Below are positions 9,879-19,435 of a stretch of DNA of 64,000 nt, one piece after another. Each line of letters opens with the position of its first letter. Position 1 is the first letter of the stretch. The notes under the pieces were generated by a model. It worked only from the letters and a program-made list of their open reading frames with translations. It was not told where the DNA came from and made no database searches. The DNA lies in the NCBI RefSeq assembly GCF_009746715.1, contig NZ_VRKW01000003.1:558001-622000 (forward strand), in the 5' to 3' direction. The translations under genes were made by a program, and so were the position numbers. This DNA is from Ketobacter sp. MCCC 1A13808. GTDB lineage: Bacteria > Pseudomonadota > Gammaproteobacteria > Pseudomonadales > Ketobacteraceae.

Positions 9879-10466
9879 TTAGTGGCCATGCGTCTGGTAT
9901 AAGTCGTTGGCGATTGCACCCATCATGCGCTCGCCGTTGTTTGCTAACTTCTGTATCAGCCTTTGCTCTTCGCCCAGGGTACTCGCCATAGCAATAATCG
10001 CTCGCTGCTTTGCCAGGGGCGGAACAACTACGGGGACATCTTCCAATGCACTGCGACGAATGCTCTTTGTTAATGTGCCTTCGGCATTCTGCTCAAAGTA
10101 ACGCTGAGCCGGTGTCTGATTCAGTAACCACACCATAAACTCAGGCAGAATGTCTTTCTTCTTCAGGCTGATCACAAAAAAGTGCGGCGCAGCGATGGCC
10201 TGTTTGCCGGTCAAGGCCAGTGACTCATCCACATGTACGGCGTAGTTATGACTACCTCGGGCGGCCACTAAAATATCGCCGGTGGCGAGGTAGTCGGGTT
10301 CACGTTTGCCGGTTAGCTCTGTTTCCAGGCAGCTTGACCAACGAATCCCTTCAGTTAGGGAAACATCCTTCATCTGAACCGCGACCACAGCAGAGCCTGC
10401 CACATCAGGGATTTTCCCCCTAAATGGATAGCCTGCATTGATGGTTGCGACCTGTTTGAGCTTCAT
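9879..10466 (-). CDS. Half-size HsdS-like protein with a single target-recognition domain
   Basis: This 195-residue protein matches one half of an HsdS. It begins MKLKQVATINAGYPFRGK, has the middle motif YLATGDILVAARGS, and ends with VVPPLAKQRAIIAMASTLGE, the start of the spacer helix, followed by a short helix. A normal HsdS has two such units and this one stops after the first. It is the most upstream gene of the minus-strand defence operon, 73 bases before hsdM, and divergent from ginA. It may dimerise to form a symmetric specificity subunit, modulate HsdS, or be a relic. The sequence does not decide between these. Confidence 0.8.
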   Translation of the reverse strand: MKLKQVATINAGYPFRGKIPDVAGSAVVAVQMKDVSLTEGIRWSSCLETELTGKREPDYLATGDILVAARGSHNYAVHVDESLALTGKQAIAAPHFFVISLKKKDILPEFMVWLLNQTPAQRYFEQNAEGTLTKSIRRSALEDVPVVVPPLAKQRAIIAMASTLGEEQRLIQKLANNGERMMGAIANDLYQTHGH

Positions 10467-10489
10467 GTCTTTATCTATTCATAGCCAAT

Positions 10490-10620
10490 GATGCAGAAAT
10501 AATCTGTTGATTCCAGCCAAATGTCAAGATAAAGTTGTTTCATCGCCTTTGATGCAAATAAAGTTGCTCAAGGGCTTTTTGTTGGTTATACGGATAACGT
10601 CATTGGTGATGATGCAAAAA
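10490..10620 (+). repeat. Three GATGCA-type repeats about 60 bp apart, in front of ginA
   Basis: Three similar blocks begin at 10490 (GATGCAGAAAT), 10551 (GATGCAAATAAAG) and 10611 (GATGCAAAAAAAG), spaced 61 and 60 bases apart. The second and third also share downstream bases (TTGCTCAA and CTCTCAAA). They fill the divergent intergenic region between the half-hsdS gene and the recombinase operon. Each contains an ATG, two of which are in frame with ginA. They could be recombinase arm sites, promoter operators or traces of a duplicated start region. Confidence 0.5.
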
Positions 10621-11997
10621 AAGCTCTCAAAAGTGTATAGGGTGCGATTCAATGTCGGTTCCTTACCAGTGTTCTCGGGCAAGGCTGACAATCAGGGGAT
10701 AAGAGTCATTGAATACAGGAAAGACCAGTGGGTAGATAATTTCCCTCTCATCTGGTCGCATGAACGCCAGTTTGATGCACTGGAAATGAACTTATATCTG
10801 GAACACCGCTACAAAGGGCTGTATCGCGCTCCTAGACGAGCCGCTAGAGCGAATTCATTGGGCGGTGTATCTGTAAAGACGCTGCACTCAATAGCCAACT
10901 CGTTGTGTGTTTTTCTTTCTTGGCTTGCTGCGGAGGGGGTTGATTGGCGTCAGGTCATTGCCCAGGCAACGACACAACGTGCCAAATATTGGCTCCCTGT
11001 ATACCGTTTTAGAAAGTTTCTAATCGATTTGGTCCAGGTGAACGCTCTAGGCCGCGATAGCGCCAATCTGTATATGACGCACGTTAGACAGTTTTACGAA
11101 TGGGCTCGTCGCAGAGGCACTATCGAAAAACTGCCTTTCGAATATCAACAGCTGCATATAAAGCGCAGAAATGAAGACTCGGACATTAACTCAATATTTT
11201 CTACGAACTATCGTTCAGCAGGATTGACCGTTCAAACATCCGACTTAACGATACCAAGAAAATATCGGCAGAAGTCACTACCTAGTGATCAATTGTCTCC
11301 ATACGCCCATGATGAGCTTTGCGCTCTATATGACACCCAATACCTGAAGTCTCCAGCAAGACGCTTATGGGTAGATTTAGCCCTTTTCACTGGCATGAGG
11401 GCATTCGAAATTGCTCAGTTTCAGGAAGTTCATGTGGTCGATCCTTCTACAAGCAATACGCCTTCATATCATGCGACCATTACTGGCAAGGGGAATAAGG
11501 AGCGACAGATATTAATACCTCGGACATTGATGCAACGATTGTGGGTCTACAAGAATAGCGATGAACGAATGCATAGAGTTATGAAGTGGGAGGTGAATAA
11601 CGGCATTTATCACGTAAAGCCACTTTTCATAAATCGTTCAGGCATAGGAGTATCTGAAAAGTCAGTTAGTAATACTGTAATCTTTGCTCGCAAAGAGTTG
11701 TCGCTTGCTGGCATTGCTTTGGAGCGAAGCTTTCATGACTTACGGTCAACATATGCAACCAACCTTGCCAAGTACATGCTCGACAAAGGCTTAGAGCCCG
11801 GATTTATAGAGTTTAAGCTGATGGCTTTACTTGGACACTCAAATTTCTCGACGACCCGGAAGTATTTAAACTTTGCACGCGCAGTAACATTCGATAGTGA
11901 AATGAGAGGGTGGTCAGACACCATCTTCGACGGCATTGATGAGCGGCTGGTTGACGATTATCAGCACTTGCTAAGGGGGGATGATGACCAATCCTAG
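10609..11997 (+). CDS. ginA: Tyrosine recombinase, first of a three-integrase module (GinA-like)
   Basis: This site-specific integrase of about 462 residues has the full catalytic set: Arg in FTGMRAFEIAQF, HDLR in RSFHDLRSTYATN, and LLGHSNFSTTRKYL, which carries the nucleophilic Tyr. The likely start is ATG 10609 or 10612. ATG 10552 and a TTG at 10507 are in frame too, but none has a clear Shine-Dalgarno sequence. It overlaps ginB by 17 bases. Three integrases plus a small fourth protein in this order define the GInt type of mobile island, and the plan also resembles Tn554 TnpABC. It is AT-rich compared with the hsdM fragment to the right. Confidence 0.88.
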   Translation: MMQKKLSKVYRVRFNVGSLPVFSGKADNQGIRVIEYRKDQWVDNFPLIWSHERQFDALEMNLYLEHRYKGLYRAPRRAARANSLGGVSVKTLHSIANSLCVFLSWLAAEGVDWRQVIAQATTQRAKYWLPVYRFRKFLIDLVQVNALGRDSANLYMTHVRQFYEWARRRGTIEKLPFEYQQLHIKRRNEDSDINSIFSTNYRSAGLTVQTSDLTIPRKYRQKSLPSDQLSPYAHDELCALYDTQYLKSPARRLWVDLALFTGMRAFEIAQFQEVHVVDPSTSNTPSYHATITGKGNKERQILIPRTLMQRLWVYKNSDERMHRVMKWEVNNGIYHVKPLFINRSGIGVSEKSVSNTVIFARKELSLAGIALERSFHDLRSTYATNLAKYMLDKGLEPGFIEFKLMALLGHSNFSTTRKYLNFARAVTFDSEMRGWSDTIFDGIDERLVDDYQHLLRGDDDQS

Positions 11998-14593
11998 ACA
12001 AAGGCTTTGTGATATATCCCCGGTGCTAGAACGGGAATTCAAGGAGCTTCAACACAAACTTGAAAATGGTTCAATTACGGCCAACAAGGTTACAGTGAAT
12101 GGTTATCGCGCTGGACTTATACAAGGCATGAAATCCTGGCCTAAATCGTGTGCAGATCAGCTTGTTTACCTTCAAAATTATGGAGTGGAAGCACTCAGTG
12201 ATCAAAAATATTGGCTTCGTTTAGAAATTGCTGCATTTAGCAATTTGGAAAAGCAAAAGGCCGTTGCATTCACCCGATCATTGGACTTCCTGTATAGATT
12301 TACACATCCAGAGAACTACACAGGCAAACCAACTTCTGTTGCGGTTTATGGTACCTTTGTTGGGTTATTAGATATCTACCTGAAATCCGAGCTTCTTGGA
12401 GATTCTGTAAAAAATGCAATAACGAAATTTGTTGACTCAGAAGCGTTATCTGAAGCCACTAAAGTAGCGATCGTACAACAAGTTGTAAGCATTATTAAAG
12501 CGTTAGCATCTGATGAGAACTCTGATATTGTAGTGCTTCTAGAATCTGCGCTCGATGAGGGACATCTGATCGATGCAGGTATTAAGAGACACAGGGTAAT
12601 ACCTGTTAGATCACAGCTAAGGTCTTTTGTTGAGGCTGCATATCCCGATCTTTTCTATAGACAAAAACTGTTGATTGGCGGACGAAGCCTGGATGTCACT
12701 GAACTCCATGCCACATCAAAAGCAGCATTGATGCAGATAAAGTCGCTCGCTGAAAACGCCTATTATTCAGGCGAATTTGGACATGGTTCGAGCGGGCTTA
12801 AAGGGCGGCTATCATGCTCTATAAGAACAATTCTAAGGTTTTCCCAAAAGGATCATAATTTCAAAAGCCAGTTTGTGGAAATTGGGCTGGATGCCTTGTC
12901 GTCGGAAGGATATCAGCCACTAAGAGATATTTTCCGGCACTACAAGCAACATGAAGCCACGGCAGTTGCAAATCTATACGAGCACTATTCAGGGATGAAG
13001 GTTAACCAGCGAATATTATTTCAAGACATATTATGTTTTGAAAACGATAAAAGCGGGAAAGTCAGAACCCTAGATATATCCATTGTATCCGAAATATGCT
13101 TAAAGCTTAGGGAGGATATTGTATCCATTCACCAAGAAGAGACCGAACTTCTTAGCCAGAAAAACTATGGGGCTGAAACCCTTCATGCCCGCTTCTCAAA
13201 ACTAATAAAAGTATTTTCAGCGTACTGTGACCGAGTCACTGTAAATGGGCTTGGAGTGAGCTTTTTATCTGCTAATGACGGCGAGATTCAGCTTGATGTT
13301 TTGTCGAAAATACAGGCAGATGTTCTCGCAAAGTCTGTTTCAAGGCGAACAGCTGAAGGCTATATTTCCTCGATAAGATGGCTATGCGGCATAACTCGTC
13401 AAAAATATATCAATGCGTATCGGATAACTAGCAATAGACATGCTGTTCATGCCTTGAGGATGAAAAGTAGTGACACATATACTTTAGATGAAGTACGGGA
13501 GCTGGCGTTTCATATAGAGAAAGGGATTGTAAAACATGACTGGCCGTTACAAGACAGGCTGTCAATGTACTTTGCCAGAATTCAAATAAAGACGTGCTGG
13601 AATACATCAGTAATAGCAAATCTTGAGTGCTCGGACATTAGGCAGGTTGATGTTCCGACCAGCACACGCCCGGTTACAATACTTATTCAAAAGCCACGAA
13701 AAGGCTATCAAACTGATCACTTCAACTTTGACTATAAATCATCGCGATCAGCTATTCATGATTTACTAAAGGTACGGGATATATTAACAAGCGCTACCAG
13801 GAGAAAGTATGGTGGACATGATAATTCAAGATTTCTATTTATTCATGAAGAGCTAGGCCAACTCAAAACGATAGATTACAACGTTATTGTAGCCAGGATA
13901 GCTACGATTCTGATGGGGCTTGGGTGCTCGGTAAAATACAACTCCGTAAAACTCAGAAAAACTGGTTCTAATGAAGTCTATCGCCAACTTTCAAAAGATT
14001 TTAGAAGATACAAAGATACCTTTAAGCATTCATACCCGACCTTTATAAAAAATTACCAACGAGTCAGTGAGGCATCTTCAAAAACAACACTGAGCGATGC
14101 AACCAAGATTATGGAGCAGTATTTTGTTGGAAAGGAGTTATCCTCTAATATCGTAATTGTCACTGAATATGAATCTGACACTCAACTAACCCCGGTAGGA
14201 GGGTGTAACGCAGAGAAAGGCTCAAAAGAAGCATACTATTATGCAAAGCAAAACAGGATATTAGCTTCTAATGAAATCGACAGATGCGGTGATTTTATGG
14301 CGTGCATATGGTGTAGACACTATCGGGTTGTAGCCGATGCCGATCATGTGTGGCAATTACTGTCTTTCAAAGATTATGTCCTAGGCGATATGCAGGGGGC
14401 TATCGCGCATTTCTCCGATGTTAGCCTGCAAAAGCAGGCTCATCACGCTTTATCTGAAAGAGTTGATGAAATCATATCCAGACTAAAAATCACAAACTCT
14501 AGTCAGGTTAGTCTGGGGCGAACATTGTTTAAAAATAATGGGCTGCATCCAGTCTGGAACTATGCCATATCTGATATCGCAGGTGTTGTATGA
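11981..14593 (+). CDS. ginB: Large tyrosine recombinase-like protein (GinB-like)
   Basis: This is the second protein of the module, 870 residues. The C-terminal third keeps a recombinase-like layout but the motifs are weak. The region TCWNTSVIANLECSDIR stands where the first catalytic Arg region is expected, and VKLRKTGSNEVYRQL resembles the HxLR box without the His. A Cys-rich stretch near 765-780 (CGDFMACIWCRHY) could bind zinc. A good ribosome-binding site (AAGGGGGG) precedes ATG 11981/11984 inside the end of ginA. The stop overlaps the next start by four bases. Such divergence in the middle integrase suggests a structural or accessory role, but this is inference. Confidence 0.82.
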   Translation: MMTNPRQRLCDISPVLEREFKELQHKLENGSITANKVTVNGYRAGLIQGMKSWPKSCADQLVYLQNYGVEALSDQKYWLRLEIAAFSNLEKQKAVAFTRSLDFLYRFTHPENYTGKPTSVAVYGTFVGLLDIYLKSELLGDSVKNAITKFVDSEALSEATKVAIVQQVVSIIKALASDENSDIVVLLESALDEGHLIDAGIKRHRVIPVRSQLRSFVEAAYPDLFYRQKLLIGGRSLDVTELHATSKAALMQIKSLAENAYYSGEFGHGSSGLKGRLSCSIRTILRFSQKDHNFKSQFVEIGLDALSSEGYQPLRDIFRHYKQHEATAVANLYEHYSGMKVNQRILFQDILCFENDKSGKVRTLDISIVSEICLKLREDIVSIHQEETELLSQKNYGAETLHARFSKLIKVFSAYCDRVTVNGLGVSFLSANDGEIQLDVLSKIQADVLAKSVSRRTAEGYISSIRWLCGITRQKYINAYRITSNRHAVHALRMKSSDTYTLDEVRELAFHIEKGIVKHDWPLQDRLSMYFARIQIKTCWNTSVIANLECSDIRQVDVPTSTRPVTILIQKPRKGYQTDHFNFDYKSSRSAIHDLLKVRDILTSATRRKYGGHDNSRFLFIHEELGQLKTIDYNVIVARIATILMGLGCSVKYNSVKLRKTGSNEVYRQLSKDFRRYKDTFKHSYPTFIKNYQRVSEASSKTTLSDATKIMEQYFVGKELSSNIVIVTEYESDTQLTPVGGCNAEKGSKEAYYYAKQNRILASNEIDRCGDFMACIWCRHYRVVADADHVWQLLSFKDYVLGDMQGAIAHFSDVSLQKQAHHALSERVDEIISRLKITNSSQVSLGRTLFKNNGLHPVWNYAISDIAGVV

Positions 14594-16590
14594 GTATTTC
14601 CTTCGTACTTTCCGAGTGCCTCAGTGGCACTGGGGAATACAATATAAAGCCATATTGCGAAAAACGTTGGCTATCTTTACGCGATGAAATTGTCTGGAGT
14701 GGTTCTGATCGTATCGGTTACTCACGGGAGGTTAGGCTTTCAGATTCCGCATGGAAGCCGATCGGAGAAAAGATTGGGATATCGTTCAATGAACTCAGCG
14801 TCGAGTTTGAATATGAATTCAAGATACTGATGTTGGCTCTATACACATCAGGGATTGGTGAAGGTATGCCCCCGCTGAAATGGAGCACCATTACACATGG
14901 GGTAAGGAGTTTAAGATCTATTGCCAAATTTCTTTTCGTTAAGAATATTCACTCGTGGATGGAGTTTGATGGACTAAAAATTCTGGCAAGATCTTACTAT
15001 TGTTCTGAGGCTATTAATTATATTGAAGCTACCAGTAAGCCTAGGTTGTGCGTATCAATTAACACTGCTATTAAATGGCTGAATTGCTATGGATTGTTAG
15101 GTGATAAATCATTCAATTTAATCTCAAATAAGATTGGACCTGTCGTCGCGTCATATCAGAAGGATATTAGGAAGAAACATCCAGTTATCCCTAGCAAAGT
15201 ATTAAAGCAACTAATATCAAAAGTTATTTCCGAGTTAGATATAGTTGAAGAACATCGAAATGAATGGATTCGTCTTCAATCAGAAGAGATATGTAGAATT
15301 GAAAGTGGTCAATTCAGAATTGTGAATGGTCGATACAGAAGCCTATTAAGATCAGGTGCTTCTTCAGTAGCATCAAAAATTAGCAGAGTGAAAGGCTTAG
15401 TAAATACCTTGGTTCTAGCCTTCACCGGAATGCGAGATGGAGAGGTCTTATCTCTGGCTAATGATTGCTTGACAAGTAGAGTGTCAGAGTCCGGTGATGT
15501 TCAATACTCGTTGATATCAGAACTAACAAAAACAACAGAAGGCTCTCAGCATGTGGAATGGGTTTGCGGAGAAGTTGTTGCAAAGTATTTAAACCTAATA
15601 TCTTCTTTAAATGATGTTGTTTATGAGAAAGCCAGAGTAATTATTGAGCACTTGTCATCTGAAGTATCAGATGATTATCTAAATGAATTGCAACAAGGAC
15701 TAAAACATAAGTACTTATTTGTGGCAAATTACTCACTTGCCAGCTGCGGATTCTATCGAATGAACAAGAGGCCAAATTCAGCTGCGTTCAACATCAGTGA
15801 TTTTTTCAAGATTCCTGTTGGCCCATCTGACATAGAGCAACTTGAGCGCCTTGGGTGTAATTACAAATCAGTTGCTCCTAACAATTCTGACCGGCATCAA
15901 CGTTATAAACCAGGAGATTACTTCAACTTTACCCCTCATCAGTTCAGGCACACATTTGCCTGGTTTATCATCGCTAACCGATTAGGTGAGCTGGATGATA
16001 TCAGATATCAGTACAAGCATTTATGGCAAAATATGACGCTGGTCTATGCCCAGCGTGGGTATGAGTCTATTGGAGAACTGCTAAATATAGCAGACGAGTT
16101 TTCAGATCATATTACCAATCTTACTGTTAGTGAGATTGTCGAGGCCTCACTGGATGGAAGTATCGCCGGACATGGCGGCGCTCGGTTCTCTGCTCGTGTT
16201 AAAGAAATGTTGGGTAGCCAGGCTACCGACACTGTTCAACCACATTTCAAAGATATGAATCAATTGGTGGACTTTATATCGAAAAACTCAAGTGACCTAC
16301 GTGGAGTTGGGCACGGCTATTGTACGAAAGCCAAGGATTGTAAGGTTAAGAATGTAGCTGATCCTAGCCATTGTATTTACTGCGACGGATACATTGCTAC
16401 AGCTAGGCACTTAACTTACTGGAAAACAATTGAGATTAACTGCGAAGATAAAATCAAGAAAATAGAATCTGCTCCCGATGGTGTTCGAGCAAAGTTGGAT
16501 TCATTTAGTACCGTTTTGAAAAGTAACTTGGCGGCAGCAAGAGTTGTTATTAAACAGCTAGAACCTTCAAAAGGGATTAATCAAGCATGA
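14590..16590 (+). CDS. ginC: Tyrosine recombinase (GinC-like)
   Basis: This is the third integrase, 666 residues. The catalytic set is clear: Arg in AFTGMRDGEVLSL, TPHQFRHTFAWFI (the His-x-x-Arg box) and HLWQNMTLVYAQRG with the candidate Tyr. Near 576-605 a Cys cluster (YCTKAKDC, then HCIYC) resembles a zinc-binding element and parallels the one in ginB. It overlaps ginB and ginD by four bases at each end (ATGA), so the four genes must be translated together. It probably works with ginA and ginB to excise and integrate the island. Confidence 0.87.
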   Translation: MSISFVLSECLSGTGEYNIKPYCEKRWLSLRDEIVWSGSDRIGYSREVRLSDSAWKPIGEKIGISFNELSVEFEYEFKILMLALYTSGIGEGMPPLKWSTITHGVRSLRSIAKFLFVKNIHSWMEFDGLKILARSYYCSEAINYIEATSKPRLCVSINTAIKWLNCYGLLGDKSFNLISNKIGPVVASYQKDIRKKHPVIPSKVLKQLISKVISELDIVEEHRNEWIRLQSEEICRIESGQFRIVNGRYRSLLRSGASSVASKISRVKGLVNTLVLAFTGMRDGEVLSLANDCLTSRVSESGDVQYSLISELTKTTEGSQHVEWVCGEVVAKYLNLISSLNDVVYEKARVIIEHLSSEVSDDYLNELQQGLKHKYLFVANYSLASCGFYRMNKRPNSAAFNISDFFKIPVGPSDIEQLERLGCNYKSVAPNNSDRHQRYKPGDYFNFTPHQFRHTFAWFIIANRLGELDDIRYQYKHLWQNMTLVYAQRGYESIGELLNIADEFSDHITNLTVSEIVEASLDGSIAGHGGARFSARVKEMLGSQATDTVQPHFKDMNQLVDFISKNSSDLRGVGHGYCTKAKDCKVKNVADPSHCIYCDGYIATARHLTYWKTIEINCEDKIKKIESAPDGVRAKLDSFSTVLKSNLAAARVVIKQLEPSKGINQA

Positions 16591-16985
16591 GTGAAGATAC
16601 CAGAAAAATCCTAATAGAAGCCTTATTTGAACTGGTTGGCGAAGGTAAAAAGGTAAACATTAAGTCAGTTGCTGACAGAGCGGGATTAAGTCATTCCGTT
16701 ATTTATAACCGTTATCCAGATTTGAAGTGCATAATTAAAGACGAGCAGACAAAGCAATCTGAACGGTCGCAACGTGATAAGGATAGAGCAGAGCTAGAAA
16801 AGCTAAAAAACAAACTATCGTCAGCTAAAAGAAAGTCTCAGAAGCTTCAACAGGAGCAAGAAAGCGAGGTTCCTGCTTTACTGGCCCATATTCAACAAGT
16901 CTATTCAATGTACGACCAATTGGCTGAAGAGCATGTCGAGGCTCTGAATAAATTGCGTGACAATCAAACGAATGTCAAATATTAA
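16587..16985 (+). CDS. ginD: Small HTH/coiled-coil protein of the recombinase module (GinD/TnpC-like)
   Basis: This 132-residue protein has a helix-turn-helix at about 20-45 (VNIKSVADRAGLSHSVIYNR), TetR-like in appearance. It is followed by a long charged coiled coil (about 50-130) with many Lys, Glu and Gln. The size, order and layout fit the fourth protein of GInt modules and TnpC of Tn554, which help recombination. It starts within the ginC stop (ATGA). The island end follows within roughly 170 bases. Confidence 0.8.
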   Translation: MSEDTRKILIEALFELVGEGKKVNIKSVADRAGLSHSVIYNRYPDLKCIIKDEQTKQSERSQRDKDRAELEKLKNKLSSAKRKSQKLQQEQESEVPALLAHIQQVYSMYDQLAEEHVEALNKLRDNQTNVKY

Positions 16986-17031
16986 GTTATTGCTCTTAAT
17001 GGATGTTCTACACTGCTGCGGTGCCACTTGA

Positions 17032-17102
17032 TGTAACACTTCGGTAACTGTCAGAATGAAATTCTAAGCTTTTAAGCACTCAATCAAGATAAAAGTGTTA
17101 CA
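17032..17102. repeat. Inverted repeat at the presumed island end
   Basis: A perfect 10-base inverted repeat lies just behind ginD: TGTAACACTT at 17032-17041 and AAGTGTTACA at 17093-17102, 51 bases apart. A third related block, TGTAACAG, lies at 17129-17136, and a small palindrome TTCAG-AACA-CTGAA at 17140-17153. The sequence changes from AT-rich to GC-rich hsdM coding at about 17155-17170. Such clustered short repeats are expected at a tyrosine-recombinase attachment end. The exact crossover point cannot be read from one copy. Confidence 0.6.
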
Positions 17103-17150
17103 GCCCTACAGGTCCCGCCAAATCTCTATGTAACAGTTTTTCAGAACACT

Positions 17151-18236
17151 GAAGATGGCATTGTTTTTACACCCCGGCACATCATCGACGCCATGATTGC
17201 ACTGATCGACCCCCAGCCCAGCGACGTGATCGGCGATCCCGCCTGTGGCACCGCCGGCTTTCTGGCCCGCACCATGGAATACCTCAACCGGGTTCACTCC
17301 AGCGAGGCGGGCACCTTTCAGGATGAAGACGGCAACACCCACTACAGTGGCGACCTGCTGGAACCCTACCGCGACCACATCAACAAACAGATGTTCTGGG
17401 GCTTCGACTTCGACACCACCATGCTGCGGGTCAGCAGCATGAACATGATGCTGCACGGCGTTAACGGCGCCAACATCCTCTATCAGGACAGCCTCAACAA
17501 ATCCGTCAAGGAACACTACCCGCAACAGGAACAGGATTACTTCGACGTCATCCTGGCCAATCCCCCCTTCAAGGGCAGCCTGGATGAAGCCAACACCAAC
17601 CCCGACGTGCTAGGCATCGTCAAAACCAAAAAAACCGAACTGCTGTTTGTGGCCCACATTCTGCGCGCCCTCAAACTGGGTGGCCGTGCCGCCGTGATCG
17701 TGCCCGACGGTGTGCTGTTCGGCTCCAGCAAGGCCCACCAGCAACTGCGCAAGGAACTGTTGGTAGACAACCAACTGGAAGGCATCATCAGCCTGCCCAG
17801 CGGTGTATTCAAACCCTATGCCGGAGTCAGCACCGCCATCCTCATGTTCACCAAAGGCGGCAGCACCGAACGCGTTTGGTTCTACGACCTGCAAGCCGAT
17901 GGCTACAGCCTGGACGACAAGCGCACTCCATTAAAAGGCGATGGCAACAACGACCTGCCCGACGCCATCACCAAATGGAAACAATACCGTGAACTGGTAT
18001 TGGCCAATGCCAGCAGCGACGATATCGAAAAGCACTTTGGCGATAAAACCAAAAAAGCGTTTGTGGTGGACGCCAGCCTCATTGCCGACAACAAGTACGA
18101 TCTTTCCATCAACCGCTATAAAGAAGTGGTGTATGAGGAAGAGCAGTATGAAGACCCGAAAGTGATCCTGAAAAAACTGCAAGCTCTGGAAAAAGAGATT
18201 ATGGCGGATCTGGACGAGTTGGAGGGGATGTTGTGA
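17151..18236 (+). pseudogene. hsdM: hsdM lacking its N-terminal domain, cut by the island
   Basis: The open frame continues upstream of ATG 17193 as EDGIVFTPRHIIDAM, which matches the region just before the methyltransferase core. DPACGTAGFL (binding loop) and DVILANPPFKG (catalytic) follow, and then the normal C-terminus. The first 150 or so residues of the helical domain are missing and the sequence upstream is island DNA. The codon use here is GC-rich, unlike ginABCD. It overlaps hsdS by four bases. Translation from ATG 17193 would give 347 residues without the domain that contacts HsdS and DNA, so methylation by this locus is doubtful. The lost 5' part should lie left of the window. Confidence 0.82.
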
Positions 18237-19435
18237 TCAAACTTGGATGTTCAGAGTCCCTACCTTCTGGCTGGTCTTGGATCAAAGCCCAAGATTCCAT
18301 CGATATTAGAGACGGGACGCATGATTCGCCAAAATCTGTCGCGGAAGGAATACCCTTGGTAACCTCTAAAAACTTAATTAGTGGTTCGATAGATTTCTCG
18401 ACATGTAGCTATATAAGTGAGGAAGACCATCACGCAATATCAAAGCGCTCGAAGGTGGATGATGGTGATATTCTTTACGCGATGATTGGTACAATAGGAA
18501 ATCCGGTGATAGTGGAAAAAACTCATGAGTTTTCCATTAAAAATGTAGCGCTGTTCAAATTTGAAAAAAGTGAAGTTTTTAATAGATATATATACCATTT
18601 TCTTAATAGTCCATTAGCTACACGTCAGTTTGAGAATAAATCTAGGGGAGGAACACAGAAGTTCGTGTCACTTGGGAATATCCGAGATTTGGAAATCCCC
18701 CTCCCACCCCTACCCGAACAAAAACGCATCGCCGCCATCCTCGACAAAGCCGATGCCATCCGCCGCAAACGCCAGCAAGCCATCCAGCTCGCCGACGAAT
18801 TCCTCCGCGCTGTGTTCCTGGATATGTTTGGTGATCCGGTTACTAATCCGAAGGGGTGGGATGTCAGATCTATCGATGAACTTTGTACGGAAATAGTCGA
18901 CTGTGTGAATAGGACAGCTCCTACAGTAGATTATCCAACACCCTATAAGATGATCCGAACAACTAATGTTCGAAACTATTCACTTGAGACTAATAATGTT
19001 CGTTATGTGAGCCAAGATACTTATTTGAAATGGATACGCCGACTGGAACCTAAAATCGGTGATCTAATTTTTACCCGTGAAGCGCCAGCAGGTGAAGCGG
19101 CCGTGGTGTCCACAGATGAGAAAATATTTCTTGGCCAGCGAACAATGCACTTTCGGCCCGATAGAAAGCAAATTTCGAGTGAGTACTTGATGTTTGAGCT
19201 AATGGGAAGCGGAGTGAAAAGGCAGATCGAAAAAATGCATGCGGGCTCCACAGTTACACATTTGTCTGTGCCGGAGTGCAAAAAATTTAAAATTAGAGTT
19301 CCACCTTTAGGGCTGCAGAATAAATTCGATGCTATCAGGATGGTTGTTTTGCAATCTGAAAACGTGAGAGCAGTGGCTGCCGAGATTCCCTTGTTTGAAT
19401 CAATTAGTCAAAAAGCATTTGCTGGAGGGTTTTAA
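18233..19435 (+). CDS. hsdS: Type I specificity subunit (HsdS) of the interrupted second locus
   Basis: This is a 400-residue HsdS. The first target-recognition domain (about 10-160) ends in IPLPPLPEQKRIAAILDKAD, and RRKRQQAIQLADEFLRAVFLDMFGDP forms the spacer. The second domain covers about 210-370 and ends with VPPLGLQNKFDAIRMVV. It starts with GTG overlapping the hsdM stop. The two target domains are AT-rich next to the GC-rich spacer, as usual for swapped recognition domains. Its methyltransferase partner is truncated and no intact hsdR follows, so it may be orphaned. Confidence 0.9.
   Translation: MIKLGCSESLPSGWSWIKAQDSIDIRDGTHDSPKSVAEGIPLVTSKNLISGSIDFSTCSYISEEDHHAISKRSKVDDGDILYAMIGTIGNPVIVEKTHEFSIKNVALFKFEKSEVFNRYIYHFLNSPLATRQFENKSRGGTQKFVSLGNIRDLEIPLPPLPEQKRIAAILDKADAIRRKRQQAIQLADEFLRAVFLDMFGDPVTNPKGWDVRSIDELCTEIVDCVNRTAPTVDYPTPYKMIRTTNVRNYSLETNNVRYVSQDTYLKWIRRLEPKIGDLIFTREAPAGEAAVVSTDEKIFLGQRTMHFRPDRKQISSEYLMFELMGSGVKRQIEKMHAGSTVTHLSVPECKKFKIRVPPLGLQNKFDAIRMVVLQSENVRAVAAEIPLFESISQKAFAGGF

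Noticed and set aside
17106-17525. A minus-strand open frame across the start of the truncated hsdM
   Set aside because: It is antisense to a clear methyltransferase core and has no family features.
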